Assembly (NCBI RefSeq): GCF_003432385.1
Contig: NZ_CP031841.1
Coordinates: 1,240,001-1,304,000, forward strand
Length of the DNA: 64,000 nucleotides
Source of the DNA: Breoghania sp. L-A4
GTDB lineage: Bacteria > Pseudomonadota > Alphaproteobacteria > Rhizobiales > Stappiaceae
Direction of reading: 5' to 3'
Under the pieces are notes generated by a model that was not told where the DNA came from, ran no database searches, and saw nothing but the letters and a program-made list of their open reading frames with translations. The stretch's first letter is position 1, and each line of letters opens with the position of its first letter. Shown here in pieces: positions 10,381 through 21,159 of this stretch. Made by a program: the position numbers and the translations under genes.

Positions 10381-12177
10381 GTGCCCCGCTACAACGCTCC
10401 AGTCCAAGACGTTCTGTTTCTTCTGAACGACGTGCTCGGTTTCGACCGCTACAACAATCTGCCCGGCTTTGTCGATGCATCGCCGGACATGGTCGAGGCC
10501 ATTCTGACCGAGGGTGCCCGCTTCTGCGAGGAAGTGGTGCAGCCGCTCAACCGTGTCGGCGATACCGAGGGCTGCACGCGGAACGACGATGGGTCGGTGA
10601 CAACGCCCACGGGCTTCAAGCAGGCATACAAGTCCTATGTGGAGGGCGGCTGGATCGGCCTCGCCGCGGATCCGGCATACGGAGGGCAGGGGCTTCCGCA
10701 CACGCTGGCGGCCAGCATGAGTGAGTTCATGTCCTCGGCCAATATGGCCTTCGCGATGTATCCGGGGCTCACCCAGGGCGCCATCGCGGCGCTGACCACT
10801 CATGGGTCGGATAGCCAGAAGCAGACCTATCTTCCGAAGATGATCTCCGGCGAATGGTCGGGAACGATGAACCTGACGGAACCGCATTGCGGCACCGATC
10901 TCGGTCTTATCCGCACCAAGGCCGTGCCGCAGCCCGACGGTTCCTATGCCATTTCGGGTACCAAGATCTTCATTTCCGCCGGCGAGCACGACCTGACCGA
11001 CAATATCGTCCATCTGGTGCTGGCGCGCATCGAGGGCGCGCCCGAGGGCACCAAGGGCATTTCGCTTTTCGTGGTGCCGAAGGTGCTCGTCAACGAGGAC
11101 GGATCGCTGGGGGCGCGCAACGCGGTCGTCTGCGGTTCGCTTGAGGAGAAGATGGGCATCCACGGCAATTCGACCTGCGTCATGAACTATGACGGGGCCA
11201 CGGGCTGGCTCGTGGGCGAGGAAAACAAGGGCCTGCGCGCCATGTTCATCATGATGAACGAGGCGCGGCTCGGGGTTGCCGTGCAGGGGCTGGCGCAGTC
11301 CGAGGTCGCCTACCAGAACGCCGCCGATTATGCGCGGGAACGCATCCAGGGCCGCGCGCTTTCAGGCGCCGCGGAACCGGACAAGGCCGCGGATCCGATT
11401 ATCGTCCATCCGGACGTGCGCCGCGTGCTGATGACCATCCGGTCGTTCAATGAGGCGGCGCGCGCGCTGATGCTGTGGACCGCGCTCAAGGGCGACATCT
11501 CTCACCGTTCCGAGGACGAAAAGACCCGCCAGGCGGCCGACGACCTGATGGGGCTGATGACGCCGGTGCTCAAGGGCGTGCTGACGGACAAGGGCTTCGA
11601 CAATGCGGTCATGGCGCAACAGATGTACGGCGGCCATGGCTATATCGCGGAATGGGGCATGGAGCAGTTCGTCCGCGACGTCCGTATCGCCATGATCTAC
11701 GAGGGTGCGAACGGCATCCAGGCGCTGGATCTTGTGGGCCGCAAGCTGCCGGCCAACGGCGGCCGCGCGGTCATGAGTTTCTTCAATGAAGTGGGCACGT
11801 TCCTGCAGGAGAACGCCGAGGATGAGGCGCTGGCCGACTATACCAAGCCGCTGAAACAGGGGCTTGATCATCTGCAGCAGGCCACCATGTGGTTCATGCA
11901 GAATGCGATGGCCAAACCGGACAACGCCGGCGCCGGGTCCAACGACTACATGCACCTCTTCGGTCTGGTGGCGCTCGGTTACATGTGGGCGCAGATCGCC
12001 AAGGCCGCGAACGAAAAGCTTGCCAACGGCGGCACCGGCAAAGAAGACTTCCTCAAGACCAAGCTGGTGCTGGGCCGGTTCTTCATGCAGCGGCTGATGC
12101 CCGAGACCGGGGCACATCTCGCCCGCATCTCGACAGGTTCCGACACCATGATGGAACTGGCGGCGGACGCTTTCTGA
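10381..12177 (+). CDS. Acyl-CoA dehydrogenase (FadE-type, long C-terminal domain)
   Basis: 598 residues from the GTG at 10381, which has a GGGAGG ribosome binding site 7-8 bases upstream. The family's N-, middle- and C-terminal domains are present: [17 protein letters not shown] is the middle-domain loop, and [18 protein letters not shown] with [17 protein letters not shown] carries the catalytic Glu (about residue 441). The extra C-terminal domain of about 120 residues marks the 60-kDa acyl-CoA dehydrogenase class found in bacteria. It performs the first, FAD-dependent step of fatty acyl-CoA beta-oxidation. First structural gene of the catabolic run behind the proposed MerR operator. Confidence 0.92.
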   Translation: MPRYNAPVQDVLFLLNDVLGFDRYNNLPGFVDASPDMVEAILTEGARFCEEVVQPLNRVGDTEGCTRNDDGSVTTPTGFKQAYKSYVEGGWIGLAADPAYGGQGLPHTLAASMSEFMSSANMAFAMYPGLTQGAIAALTTHGSDSQKQTYLPKMISGEWSGTMNLTEPHCGTDLGLIRTKAVPQPDGSYAISGTKIFISAGEHDLTDNIVHLVLARIEGAPEGTKGISLFVVPKVLVNEDGSLGARNAVVCGSLEEKMGIHGNSTCVMNYDGATGWLVGEENKGLRAMFIMMNEARLGVAVQGLAQSEVAYQNAADYARERIQGRALSGAAEPDKAADPIIVHPDVRRVLMTIRSFNEAARALMLWTALKGDISHRSEDEKTRQAADDLMGLMTPVLKGVLTDKGFDNAVMAQQMYGGHGYIAEWGMEQFVRDVRIAMIYEGANGIQALDLVGRKLPANGGRAVMSFFNEVGTFLQENAEDEALADYTKPLKQGLDHLQQATMWFMQNAMAKPDNAGAGSNDYMHLFGLVALGYMWAQIAKAANEKLANGGTGKEDFLKTKLVLGRFFMQRLMPETGAHLARISTGSDTMMELAADAF

Positions 12178-12225
12178 CGCCCGCCGCTTGGCGCCAATAC
12201 ACCGTTTTTGGGAGGAAACAGACGC

Positions 12226-13382
12226 ATGACAGCACTGGACGTGCCGGCCCCCGCGTGGATGGACGAGGAACTCGTCATGCTGGAGGACGCTTCGCGCAGG
12301 TTCTTCGAGCGCGAAGTCGCCCCGACTTCGAGGACTGGGTGGAGGCTGGATGCGTGACCCGGGCTGCCTGGGAGAAGGCCGGCGAGGCCGGATTGCTCTG
12401 CGCGGCCATGCCCGAGGAATTCGGCGGCGCGGGCGGCACATTCGCGCATGAAAGCGTGATCACCCATGTGCTGGGTCATATGGGCTTTGACCATTTCGGC
12501 ATCGCCCTGCATTCCGCCATCGTCGCTCCCTATATCCTGCATTACGGCTCGCAGGAGCAGAAAAGCCGCTGGCTGCCGAAACTCGCCACCGGCGAACTCA
12601 TCGGCGCCATCGCGATGACGGAGCCGGGCGCCGGCTCCGATCTGCAGGGCGTGCGCACCACGGCGAAGAAGGATGGCAACCACTACGTCATCAACGGCCA
12701 GAAGACCTTCATCACCAACGGCCAGCTTGCCAATCTGATCATCGTCGTCGCCAAGACCGACCCGACGGCCGGATCGAAAGGCACGTCGCTGTTCGTGGTG
12801 GAGACGGATCAGGTCGAAGGGTTCCGGCGCGGCCGCAACCTCGACAAGATCGGCCTGAAGGGCAACGATACCTCGGAACTGTTCTTCGACGACGTCCGCG
12901 TGCCGGCCGATGCGCTGATCGGCGCCGAGGAGGGGCGCGGCTTCTATCAGTTGATGGAGCAGCTGCCGCAGGAGCGCCTGCTGGTTGCCGTCCAGGCGAT
13001 GGCGATGATCGAGCGCGCGCTCGATGTGACGCTCGACTACGTGAAGCAGCGCAAGGCTTTCGGGAAGACGGTCCTGGAATTCCAGAACACCCAGTTCAAG
13101 CTGGCGGAGCTCAAGACCGAGGCGACCATCGGCCGGGTCTTCGTCAACGACTGCATCGACCGCCACATCAGGGGCGCGCTCGACGCGACCACCGCCTCGA
13201 TGGCCAAATACTGGCTGACGGATCTGCAGTGCAAGATTGTCGATGAATGCCTGCAGCTGCACGGCGGCTATGGCTACATGAACGAATATCCGATTGCCCG
13301 CATGTACCAGGACGCCCGCGTCCAGCGGATCTATGCCGGCACGAACGAGATCATGAAGGTCCTGATCGCCCGCAGCCTCTGA
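12226..13382 (+). pseudogene. Long-chain-type acyl-CoA dehydrogenase (one frameshift near the N-terminus)
   Basis: Starts at ATG 12226 with a GGAGG site 10 bases upstream (MTALDVPAPAWMDEELVMLE). The frame breaks at about 12323-12328. Adding one base (CCCCG-C-ACTTC) joins EREVAPHFEDWVEAG and gives a full-length protein of about 385 residues. The sequence is LCAD-like: ALDYVKQRKAFGKTV-type helix, YMNEYPIARMYQDARVQ, and IYAGTNEIMK. In the last motif the usual Glu of YEGT is Ala, so the catalytic base should come from the other position used by long-chain and isovaleryl enzymes. It follows the FadE gene by 48 bases, so probably one operon. Confidence 0.88.
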
Positions 13383-13412
13383 GCCGCAGCGGTCCACTCA
13401 CGGGAGATTGTT

Positions 13413-14621
<1,209 letters not shown>

Positions 14622-14624
14622 CCC

Positions 14625-14966
14625 GTGTCCGGCGGGATTGGTCTCTGGCTTGGCGTCTATCGGCTGCGGCCCGACTTGCGTGACCCCGCCGCCTGGAGCG
14701 AGGCGGATACGGCCGCTGGCGCCGCGCACTTCGAGCGGTTGAAGGCGGAGGCCGCCGCGGGCCGGGTGATGCTCGCCGGGCGCACCGATGACACCGACGC
14801 CGCCGGGTGGCTGTCGGAGGGAACCCTCGGTCTGGTGATTTTCGAGGCCGGAACGCGGGCCGAAGCCGAGGCCTTTGTGGGAGAGGATCCCGCCGTCACC
14901 GGCGGCATCATGACGTGCATTGTTCAAAGCTACCGGCTTGCCGTTGTGCGCGACACGCGTGCGTGA
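14625..14966 (+). CDS. YciI-like small protein
   Basis: 113 residues from GTG 14625, three bases after the thiolase stop. A dimeric alpha+beta barrel of the YCII/muconolactone-isomerase-like type is suggested by the pattern [21 protein letters not shown], a Gly-rich middle, and [18 protein letters not shown]-like alternation. The function of this family is not established. Tight spacing places it in the catabolic operon. Confidence 0.6.
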   Translation: MSGGIGLWLGVYRLRPDLRDPAAWSEADTAAGAAHFERLKAEAAAGRVMLAGRTDDTDAAGWLSEGTLGLVIFEAGTRAEAEAFVGEDPAVTGGIMTCIVQSYRLAVVRDTRA

Positions 14967-15000
14967 GACGGCGGAGCAGCCAGAAGACGGGACGAGACGA

Positions 15001-15459
15001 ATGCCGAAGATCGATATTGCTTCCCTTCCGGTGCGCACCTCCACCGGTTATCCGGGCAAGCTGGCCGAGGCAGTGAAGGGCCGCGCGCGCAAGCAGCTCG
15101 GCGATGCGGTCGGGCTCGACCAGTTCGGCGTCAACCTGACGCGGCTTGCGCCGGGCGCCGCCTCCGCGCTCAAGCACTGGCACGAGAAGGAGGACGAACT
15201 GGTGTTCGTCCTGGAGGGCGAGGCGGTGCTGGTGGAAGGCGATGCGGAAACCGTGCTCAAGGCCGGCGAGGCGGCCGGGTTCAAGGCCAACGTCGCGGTC
15301 GGTCATTGCATCGTCAACCGCAGCGATGGCGATGTCGTGCTGCTGGAGATCGGCACGCGCTCAAACGGCGAGCGCGGCCACTATCCGGGCGAGGATCTGC
15401 TCTATGATTCCAGCACCGGCAAGGCCCTTTTCACGCATCTGGATGGAACGCCGTACTGA
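15001..15459 (+). CDS. Cupin domain-containing protein
   Basis: 152 residues from ATG 15001 (MPKIDIASLPVRTSTGYP). Conserved cupin motif 1 is visible as HWHEKEDELVFVLEGEAVLV, with His-x-His and Glu in metal-ligand positions. Motif 2 is degenerate (GFKANVAVGHCIVNRS), ending with His and Asn. Single-domain cupins of this group are often called sugar-phosphate isomerase-like or of unknown function. Last gene of the run on the + strand before the convergent EAL gene. Confidence 0.75.
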   Translation: MPKIDIASLPVRTSTGYPGKLAEAVKGRARKQLGDAVGLDQFGVNLTRLAPGAASALKHWHEKEDELVFVLEGEAVLVEGDAETVLKAGEAAGFKANVAVGHCIVNRSDGDVVLLEIGTRSNGERGHYPGEDLLYDSSTGKALFTHLDGTPY

Positions 15460-15521
15460 GCGAGAGACACCGGCATGGCCGGCCCCATCTGCTGGAGACT
15501 GTATTGCGCCCGCTCGTTCGC

Positions 15522-16280
15522 TCAGGCGGCGGCAATGTCGCGCGACGCGTCGATCGCCGGCAGCGCGCCCGTGGCCGGACGGGCGAAATGATAGCCCTGC
15601 ATCAGACGGATGCCGGCCGCCTTGAGCACCATGGCCTCCTCCTCGCACTCGATGCCTTCCGCCAACAGCCGGATGTCCAGTTCGCGACACATCTGCACCA
15701 CGGCCGCGACGATGGCCCGGCGCGCGGCGCTGAGATGGATGTCGCGCACGAGGTCCATGTCGAGCTTGATCAGGTCGGGCTGAAAATCGGCGAGAAGCTT
15801 GAGGCCGGCGAAGCCGGCGCCGAAATCGTCGATCGCGGTGATGAAGCCGTGTTTGCGATACTCGGAGATGATCCGGTTGACATGATCGGTGTCGATCATC
15901 GGCTCGTTTTCGGTGAACTCGAACATGATGCGATTGCAGTCGAAGCCGGTGCGGTCAGCGGCCAGCAGCGTGTCGCGGATGCAGGCTGCCGGCTCGTAGA
16001 CGGCGTTGGGCATGAAGTTGATCGACAGGTGCGTGGCGTCGTTCGGAAACAGCTCCGCGGCCATTTCGATGGCCTTGACGCGGCAGGCCTGGTCGAAGCG
16101 GTAGCGGTTTTGCTCTGTCACATTCGAGAGCACGGAATACGCGGACTGTCCCTGCGGACCGCGCACAAGCGCCTCGTAGCCCCACACGCGAGCCTCAATC
16201 ACGTCAACGATCGGCTGAAACGCCATCGTGAACTCGAAGTCGAGCGCCGCGCCGTCGCTGCATCCCTGGCAAGAGACCAT
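15522..16280 (-). CDS. EAL domain cyclic-di-GMP phosphodiesterase with N-terminal CxxC
   Basis: 252 residues, almost entirely an EAL domain. The signature glutamate is in YEALVRG (Glu36). INFMPNAV, FEFTENEPM, AIDDFGAGFAGLKLL, LIKLDMDLV and LLAEGIE cover the metal- and substrate-binding positions, so activity is expected (hydrolysis of c-di-GMP to pGpG). There are no membrane segments and no sensory domain, but the protein starts MVSCQGCSDG, a C-x-x-C pair that could bind metal or sense redox. It sits alone between the beta-oxidation genes, divergent from the FadB-type gene. Confidence 0.88.
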   Translation of the reverse strand: MVSCQGCSDGAALDFEFTMAFQPIVDVIEARVWGYEALVRGPQGQSAYSVLSNVTEQNRYRFDQACRVKAIEMAAELFPNDATHLSINFMPNAVYEPAACIRDTLLAADRTGFDCNRIMFEFTENEPMIDTDHVNRIISEYRKHGFITAIDDFGAGFAGLKLLADFQPDLIKLDMDLVRDIHLSAARRAIVAAVVQMCRELDIRLLAEGIECEEEAMVLKAAGIRLMQGYHFARPATGALPAIDASRDIAAA

Positions 16281-16437
16281 TGCCCGCCCTTTCCTGCATC
16301 CAGACAGAATCGATTGCCGCCAATCTGCGCCGAAGCGATTGAAAAATCGGTTACTTCGGCATCCGAATTTTCATCAGGCGACCGAGCGGCATCGCGCCCG
16401 CTGCTGGCGCCCCCGATCGTCCCTTGAGGAGGAAATC

Positions 16438-18663
16438 ATGGCTTACAAGAATTTCACGCTTGAAACCGATGCCGACGGCATCGCGCTTGTCACCTGGGAC
16501 ATGCCGGACCGGTCGATGAACGTCTTCACGATCGATGTGATGGACGATCTGGAACAGATCATCGCCGATGTGACCGCCGACGAGGCCATCAAGGGTGTGG
16601 TTGTCACGTCCGGAAAGGAAGGGTTCTCCGGTGGCGCCGATCTGACAATGCTCGATGGTCTGCTGCGCAGCTACCATGCCGAACGGAAAAGCGGTGATGT
16701 GGAAGCGGCCGCGAAGGCCCTGTTTGACGGTTCGCGCCGTCTGTCGCTGCTCTACCGGCGGCTTGAGACCTGCGGCAAGCCGTGGGTGGCGGCGATCAAC
16801 GGCACCTGCATGGGTGGCGCCACGGAGCTGGCGCTGGCCTGCCACGCCCGCGTCGCATCCGACAGCGACAAGCTGAAGATCGGACTGCCAGAGGTGAAGG
16901 TGGGGTTGTTCCCCGGCGCCGGCGGCACCCAGCGCGTCATGCGCATGTGCGAGGCCCAGGCCGGGCTGCAGTTCCTGCTGCAGGGCCGCCAGCTCGGCGG
17001 CAAGCAGGCCAAGGGCATGAAGCTGATCGACGATGTGGTGCCGGGTGACGCGCTGGTGGCCACGGCCAAGAGCCTGATCACGGCCGGTCTCGATCCCGTC
17101 CAGCCATGGGACAAGAAGGGCTTCAAGCCGCCCGCGGGCCGGATCTATTCGCCACAGGGCTTCCAGTTCTGGCCGGCCGCCAACGCGATCTACCGGCGCG
17201 AGACGTTCGACAACTACCCCGGCGCGCGCGCCATCATGCAGTCGGTCTATGAAGGCTTGCAACTGCCGATGGATCTGGCGCTGCAGGTCGAAAGCCGCTA
17301 CTTCGCCCACGTGCTGCAGAGCCCGGAAGCAGCCGCCATGATCCGCTCGCTGTTCGTCTCCATGCAGGAGCTGAACAAGGGCGCGCGGCGCCCCGAGGCG
17401 GAGCCCGCCAACACGATTGCGAAGGTCGGCATTCTCGGCGCCGGCTTCATGGGTGCCGGCGTGGCGTTTGTGACCGCCAAGGCGGGCATCGACGTGGTGC
17501 TGCTCGATCGCGACATGGCCGCGGCGGAGAAGGGCAAGGCGCATTCCGACGAGCTGATCTCCAAGCAGGTGAAGCGCGGCCGGGCGACGCCGGAGGCCCG
17601 CGAGGCGCTGCTCGCGCGTATCCAGCCCACCGACGACTACGCGGATCTCAAGGACTGCGATCTGGTCATCGAGGCGGTGTTTGAGGACCGCGAGGTCAAG
17701 AAGGGCGTCACGGAAGCCGCCGAGGCCCAGATGAAGAGCGGGGCGATCTTTGCCTCCAACACCTCCACGCTGCCGATCACCTCGCTGGCGCAGGCATCCA
17801 AGCGGCCGAAGGATTTCATAGGCATTCACTTCTTCTCGCCCGTCGACAAGATGATGCTGGTCGAGGTGATCCTGGGCAAGAAAACCGGCGACTCGGCGCT
17901 GGCCATGGCGCTCGATTATATTCGCGCCATCAAGAAGACCCCGATCGTGGTCAATGACGCGCGCGGCTTCTACACGTCTCGCGTCGTCATGACCTATATC
18001 CGCGAGGGCCTTCTCATGCTGGGCGACGGCGTTCCGGCCGCGATGGTCGAGAACGTCGGACGCATGGCCGGCATGCCGGTTGGCCCGCTGACGCTGGCTG
18101 ATGAGGTCGCGCTCGATCTCGCCTGGAAAATCGTCTCCGCCACCCGCAAGGACATGGGCGACAAGTATGTTGCTGGTCCGCTCGATCACATTTTGGAGGA
18201 AATGGTCGTCAAGCGCGAACGCTTCGGGCGCAAGAACGCCAAGGGGTTTTTCGACTATCCCGAGGGCGGCAAGAAGCATCTCTGGCCGGCACTGACCGAC
18301 GTGACTGGCGCGCCGAAAGCCGCTGACAGTTTCGATGTCGAGGAGCTCAAGCAGCGGCTTTTGGTGATGCAGGCGCTGGAGACCGCGCGCATTTTCGAGG
18401 AAAAGGTGCTCACCGATGTCCGCGAGGCCGACGTCGGCTCAATCCTCGGGTTCGGCTTCGCGCCGTTCACCGGCGGTACGCTGTCCTACATCGACGGCAT
18501 GGGCACCCAGACGTTCCTGGATCTGTGCAAGGCGTTCACCAAGAAATATGGCCCCCGCTTCAAGCCGAACAAGCTGCTGCGCGAGATGGCGCAGAACGGC
18601 GAGACGTTCTATGGCCGCTTCGGCAAGGGCGCGGGCCAGGCGCGCTCCGACAAGGCCGCCTGA
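16438..18663 (+). CDS. Trifunctional-type enoyl-CoA hydratase / 3-hydroxyacyl-CoA dehydrogenase (FadB/FadJ)
   Basis: 741 residues from ATG 16438 with a strong GAGGAGG site; longer upstream frames lack one. The N-terminal crotonase domain (about 1-200) has FSGGADLTML, NGTCMGGATELALACH and the catalytic Glu region GLPEVKVGLFPGAGGTQR. The NAD-binding domain starts at about residue 323 with KVGILGAGFMGAGVA. SNTSTLPITSLAQ and GIHFFSPVDKMMLVEVI carry the catalytic Ser/His region. The C-terminal 3HCDH domain follows. It catalyses steps 2 and 3 of beta-oxidation, complementing the dehydrogenases and thiolase just upstream. Confidence 0.93.
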   Translation: MAYKNFTLETDADGIALVTWDMPDRSMNVFTIDVMDDLEQIIADVTADEAIKGVVVTSGKEGFSGGADLTMLDGLLRSYHAERKSGDVEAAAKALFDGSRRLSLLYRRLETCGKPWVAAINGTCMGGATELALACHARVASDSDKLKIGLPEVKVGLFPGAGGTQRVMRMCEAQAGLQFLLQGRQLGGKQAKGMKLIDDVVPGDALVATAKSLITAGLDPVQPWDKKGFKPPAGRIYSPQGFQFWPAANAIYRRETFDNYPGARAIMQSVYEGLQLPMDLALQVESRYFAHVLQSPEAAAMIRSLFVSMQELNKGARRPEAEPANTIAKVGILGAGFMGAGVAFVTAKAGIDVVLLDRDMAAAEKGKAHSDELISKQVKRGRATPEAREALLARIQPTDDYADLKDCDLVIEAVFEDREVKKGVTEAAEAQMKSGAIFASNTSTLPITSLAQASKRPKDFIGIHFFSPVDKMMLVEVILGKKTGDSALAMALDYIRAIKKTPIVVNDARGFYTSRVVMTYIREGLLMLGDGVPAAMVENVGRMAGMPVGPLTLADEVALDLAWKIVSATRKDMGDKYVAGPLDHILEEMVVKRERFGRKNAKGFFDYPEGGKKHLWPALTDVTGAPKAADSFDVEELKQRLLVMQALETARIFEEKVLTDVREADVGSILGFGFAPFTGGTLSYIDGMGTQTFLDLCKAFTKKYGPRFKPNKLLREMAQNGETFYGRFGKGAGQARSDKAA

Positions 18664-18676
18664 TCGGGGGGCGGAC

Positions 18677-18704
18677 GGGGCGCGAGAGGGCGCCCCGGCC
18701 GTCC
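18677..18704 (+). terminator. GC-rich hairpin after the FadB-type gene
   Basis: Stem GGGGCGC / GCGCCCC (18677-18683 with 18690-18696), with flanking GGAC/GTCC that can extend it past a bulge. No T-tract follows, so rho-independent termination is uncertain. Confidence 0.35.
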
Positions 18705-18823
18705 TCCGTGGTTCTGTTCGATGGAACGAGGTGCAGTGACGCGGCCGTGATCGGCTTTGGCTTGCCGCCGCCGGCCGGGCAGCGCATTGTTCTGAAAACC
18801 AAATCAGCAAGGGACGGGGCATC

Positions 18824-19459
18824 ATGACGGTAACGCTCGACTATTATTATTCGCATATCTCTCCATGGGCATTTCTCGGCCATGACGCCTTCATGGAACT
18901 GGCGAAGAAGCACGGCGCAAAGATCAATTTTCGCCCGGTGAACCTCGGCCAGGTGTTTCCGGAGACGGGCGGACTGCCGCTCGCCAAGCGTCACCCGGCG
19001 CGCCAGGACTACAGGTTCCTGGAACTGCAGCGCTGGCGCGAGAAGCGCGGCGTGCCGCTCAAGCTTCAGCCCGCGCATTTCCCGACGAACCCGGTGCTGG
19101 TCGATTGCACGGCCATCGTCCTGATCAAGCATGAAAGCCCGAAGGTCGCGGATTTCTCGCGCCGGGCCTTCAATGCCTGCTGGACGCAGGATCAGGAACT
19201 GGCCGATGAGGCGACGATCGCCGGAATTCTCGACGCCATCGGCGAGGACAGCGCGGCGGTGCTCGCGGAAGCCAAGTCCGACGAGATCAAGGCGGCCTAC
19301 GAGGCGAACTGCAAGACCGCGATCGATGCCGGTGTCTATGGGTCGCCCAGTTATGTGCTCAACGGTGAGGTCTTCTTCGGCCAGGACCGGCTCGATTTGC
19401 TGGACGATGCCCTGAGTTCCGGCCGTGCGCCCTATCGGCCCGTGAGCCCCGCGGCCTGA
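18824..19459 (+). CDS. 2-hydroxychromene-2-carboxylate isomerase family (DsbA-like, kappa GST fold)
   Basis: 211 residues. Thioredoxin-like fold with inserted helical domain. The N-terminal motif YYYSHISPWAFLGHDAF has Ser13 where DsbA has Cys, as in HCCA isomerase (NahD) and kappa-class glutathione transferases. GVYGSPSYVLNGEVFFGQDRLD near the C-terminus is the conserved cis-Pro region and glutathione site. Characterised members isomerise a naphthalene-pathway intermediate using glutathione. The chromosomal context here (fatty acid catabolism) gives no naphthalene genes, so the substrate is open. Confidence 0.85.
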   Translation: MTVTLDYYYSHISPWAFLGHDAFMELAKKHGAKINFRPVNLGQVFPETGGLPLAKRHPARQDYRFLELQRWREKRGVPLKLQPAHFPTNPVLVDCTAIVLIKHESPKVADFSRRAFNACWTQDQELADEATIAGILDAIGEDSAAVLAEAKSDEIKAAYEANCKTAIDAGVYGSPSYVLNGEVFFGQDRLDLLDDALSSGRAPYRPVSPAA

Positions 19460-19468
19460 TGAAAGCGG

Positions 19469-19498
19469 CGGGCGCCCTCGAGCCTTCCGGGGCGCCCG
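19469..19498 (+). terminator. Hairpin after the isomerase gene
   Basis: Stem CGGGCGCC / GGCGCCCG with a 14-base loop, 10 bases after the stop codon. There is no clear T-tract. Weak terminator candidate. Confidence 0.35.
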
Positions 19499-19569
19499 AA
19501 CCCCGCCACAGTTTCGCGTCATTGAAGATCGGGTAACTCGCGGAGCGCGTTCGCAACAGGGAGTATGGG

Positions 19570-20094
19570 ATGCGCGGGACAATGCTGGCCGCCACGGTCG
19601 CCGCCTGTCTGGTGCCGGGCGTGGCCCTGAGCGATGACGTCGGTCGCGGTGCGCCGCCCGATGGGGACGACGCGCAGCGTTACACCATGAGCGAAACGTC
19701 CGACGGATTCCTGCGTCTCGACCGCAAGACGGGCGCGGTGTCTCTTTGCAAGGGAAGCGAGGATCGTTGGTCCTGCGTGCCCGTGCCGGATGCGCAAGTG
19801 GCGCTGGATGCCGACATCTACGCCCTGGAGCAGGAAAACGAGCGGCTGATCGCGCGCGTGAGTGAGCTTGAGGCCCGGCTGCGGGATATCGCCAGCAGTG
19901 CCGAAACCGAATTGCCACGCAGCGGTGAGGGTGGCGCGGAAAACGCTCCGTCCACGAAGCCGCGCAAGGAGCCCGAGCTGACGGAAAGCGAAAAACGTCA
20001 GATCGACAAGTTCGTCGATTTCAGCGAGCACGCCATGCGTCGTTTCTTCGGCTTCATGAAGACAATGCGCGAGGAATACGAAAAGGGCTTGTAA
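19570..20094 (+). CDS. Secreted coiled-coil protein of unknown function
   Basis: 174 residues. Short signal peptide (MRGTMLAATVAACLVPGVALS, cleavage about residue 21). Then a small domain with two cysteines (SLCKGSEDRWSCVPVP) that probably form a disulfide, and a coiled coil (about residues 80-108). A charged linker rich in Pro/Glu/Lys follows, then a C-terminal amphipathic helix containing FVDFSEHAMRRFFGFMKTM. I recognise no named family. Related conserved hypothetical proteins occur in Hyphomicrobiales. Periplasmic location is inferred from the signal. Confidence 0.65.
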   Translation: MRGTMLAATVAACLVPGVALSDDVGRGAPPDGDDAQRYTMSETSDGFLRLDRKTGAVSLCKGSEDRWSCVPVPDAQVALDADIYALEQENERLIARVSELEARLRDIASSAETELPRSGEGGAENAPSTKPRKEPELTESEKRQIDKFVDFSEHAMRRFFGFMKTMREEYEKGL

Positions 20095-20139
20095 ACCCGC
20101 AGGACCGCATTCCGGTGATCCCGCGGATTGGTGTCTGGA

Positions 20140-21012
20140 CTATGGCTTCAACTGAAGCCGGGTGATGTCAGCGCGCGCGGCATCGGACAACGGCACCGCC
20201 TTGCGGGCCTCGAGATCCATCACCAGCGCGGTCACATCCATCACCGCGGCGAGACGGCCCGCCGCGCTGTCGAACAGATGATGGCGAAAGCTGAAGGTCT
20301 TTTTCGAGACACCCGTGAAGCCTGACATCACCTGGACCGGCGTTCCCGCCTTGAGCACGGTGCCGTAGCTCAGCTTCATTTCCATGGCCACCCGGCCGTA
20401 GTCGTTCTTCTCCAGCCAGGCGCGCGTCATGGCGGTGCGTTCCCAAAGATGCGGTGCGCCGTCGGTGAAGCAGTTCAGCAGGAAGCGGTCTTCCGCGCGG
20501 CCTTCTGCGGTGCAGTCGCGCGGCATTACGGTGGCGCGGTTGACGGAGAGCGCGCCGGCTTTCAACAGGACGTCCGCCGTGTCGGTGGTCGCCGCCGCGG
20601 GCGCATCAAAACTGCGCGGTGCGGCCATCTCGGGCATGGGTGCATCCACGTCGGCGAAGCGCTTGCGCAGATCCTTCGCGGCCTTGGGCTGGGGAGCATA
20701 GCCGTCCAGAACCGTTGCCGCGAGGCGTCCGTTGGAGGCGTCGATCATCTCATGCACCACGGAAAGGACATGCGGACCGTCAAACGCGACGGACGAGCGC
20801 ACGGTGATGAGCGCGGCCGCGAACAGCTCGCCATGGTAGCGCACGTGGCGCACGCGCCGCACGCCGACAACCGCGTCGCTCAATCCGGTCAGGAAGCGGA
20901 ACTGGCGGTCGGCTTCGTCGATTTTCGCGAAATAGAACTGAACATTGAGGTGGTCGTTTTCGTCGCATTCCCATGTGTTTACAAAAGAATGCAGTGTATC
21001 GATTGCCGGCAT
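20140..21012 (-). CDS. Thioesterase family protein (double hotdog)
   Basis: 290 residues from the ATG at 21012 (MPAIDTLHSFVNTWECDEND); the frame stays open to 21105, giving an alternative 321-residue start. Two hotdog halves can be seen. The first has WECDENDHLNVQFYFAKIDEADRQF, where DENDHLNV matches the 4HBT Asp-x-x-x-H-x-N active-site pattern. The second is around WERTAMTRAWLEKNDYGRVAMEMKLSYG. Predicted acyl-CoA or acyl-ACP thioesterase; chain length unknown. Near the beta-oxidation genes but on the opposite strand. Confidence 0.75.
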   Translation of the reverse strand: MPAIDTLHSFVNTWECDENDHLNVQFYFAKIDEADRQFRFLTGLSDAVVGVRRVRHVRYHGELFAAALITVRSSVAFDGPHVLSVVHEMIDASNGRLAATVLDGYAPQPKAAKDLRKRFADVDAPMPEMAAPRSFDAPAAATTDTADVLLKAGALSVNRATVMPRDCTAEGRAEDRFLLNCFTDGAPHLWERTAMTRAWLEKNDYGRVAMEMKLSYGTVLKAGTPVQVMSGFTGVSKKTFSFRHHLFDSAAGRLAAVMDVTALVMDLEARKAVPLSDAARADITRLQLKP

Positions 21013-21159
21013 TGCAGCTATCCCGAGGTTGGCGCGGGTATTGCGGATCGCGCAGAAGCCGGAGTACGGCGGAATGCCGGTCAGATCGGCCGGGCGGTGA
21101 GGCATTCGCCCGGAACCGGCGCATTGATCGGCGAACGGATGTCAGAGCATTGCGTCCGG

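Noticed and set aside
16351-18279. Long minus-strand open frame opposite the FadB-type gene
   Set aside because: Antisense shadow; no motif, no ribosome site, while the + strand encodes a complete beta-oxidation enzyme.
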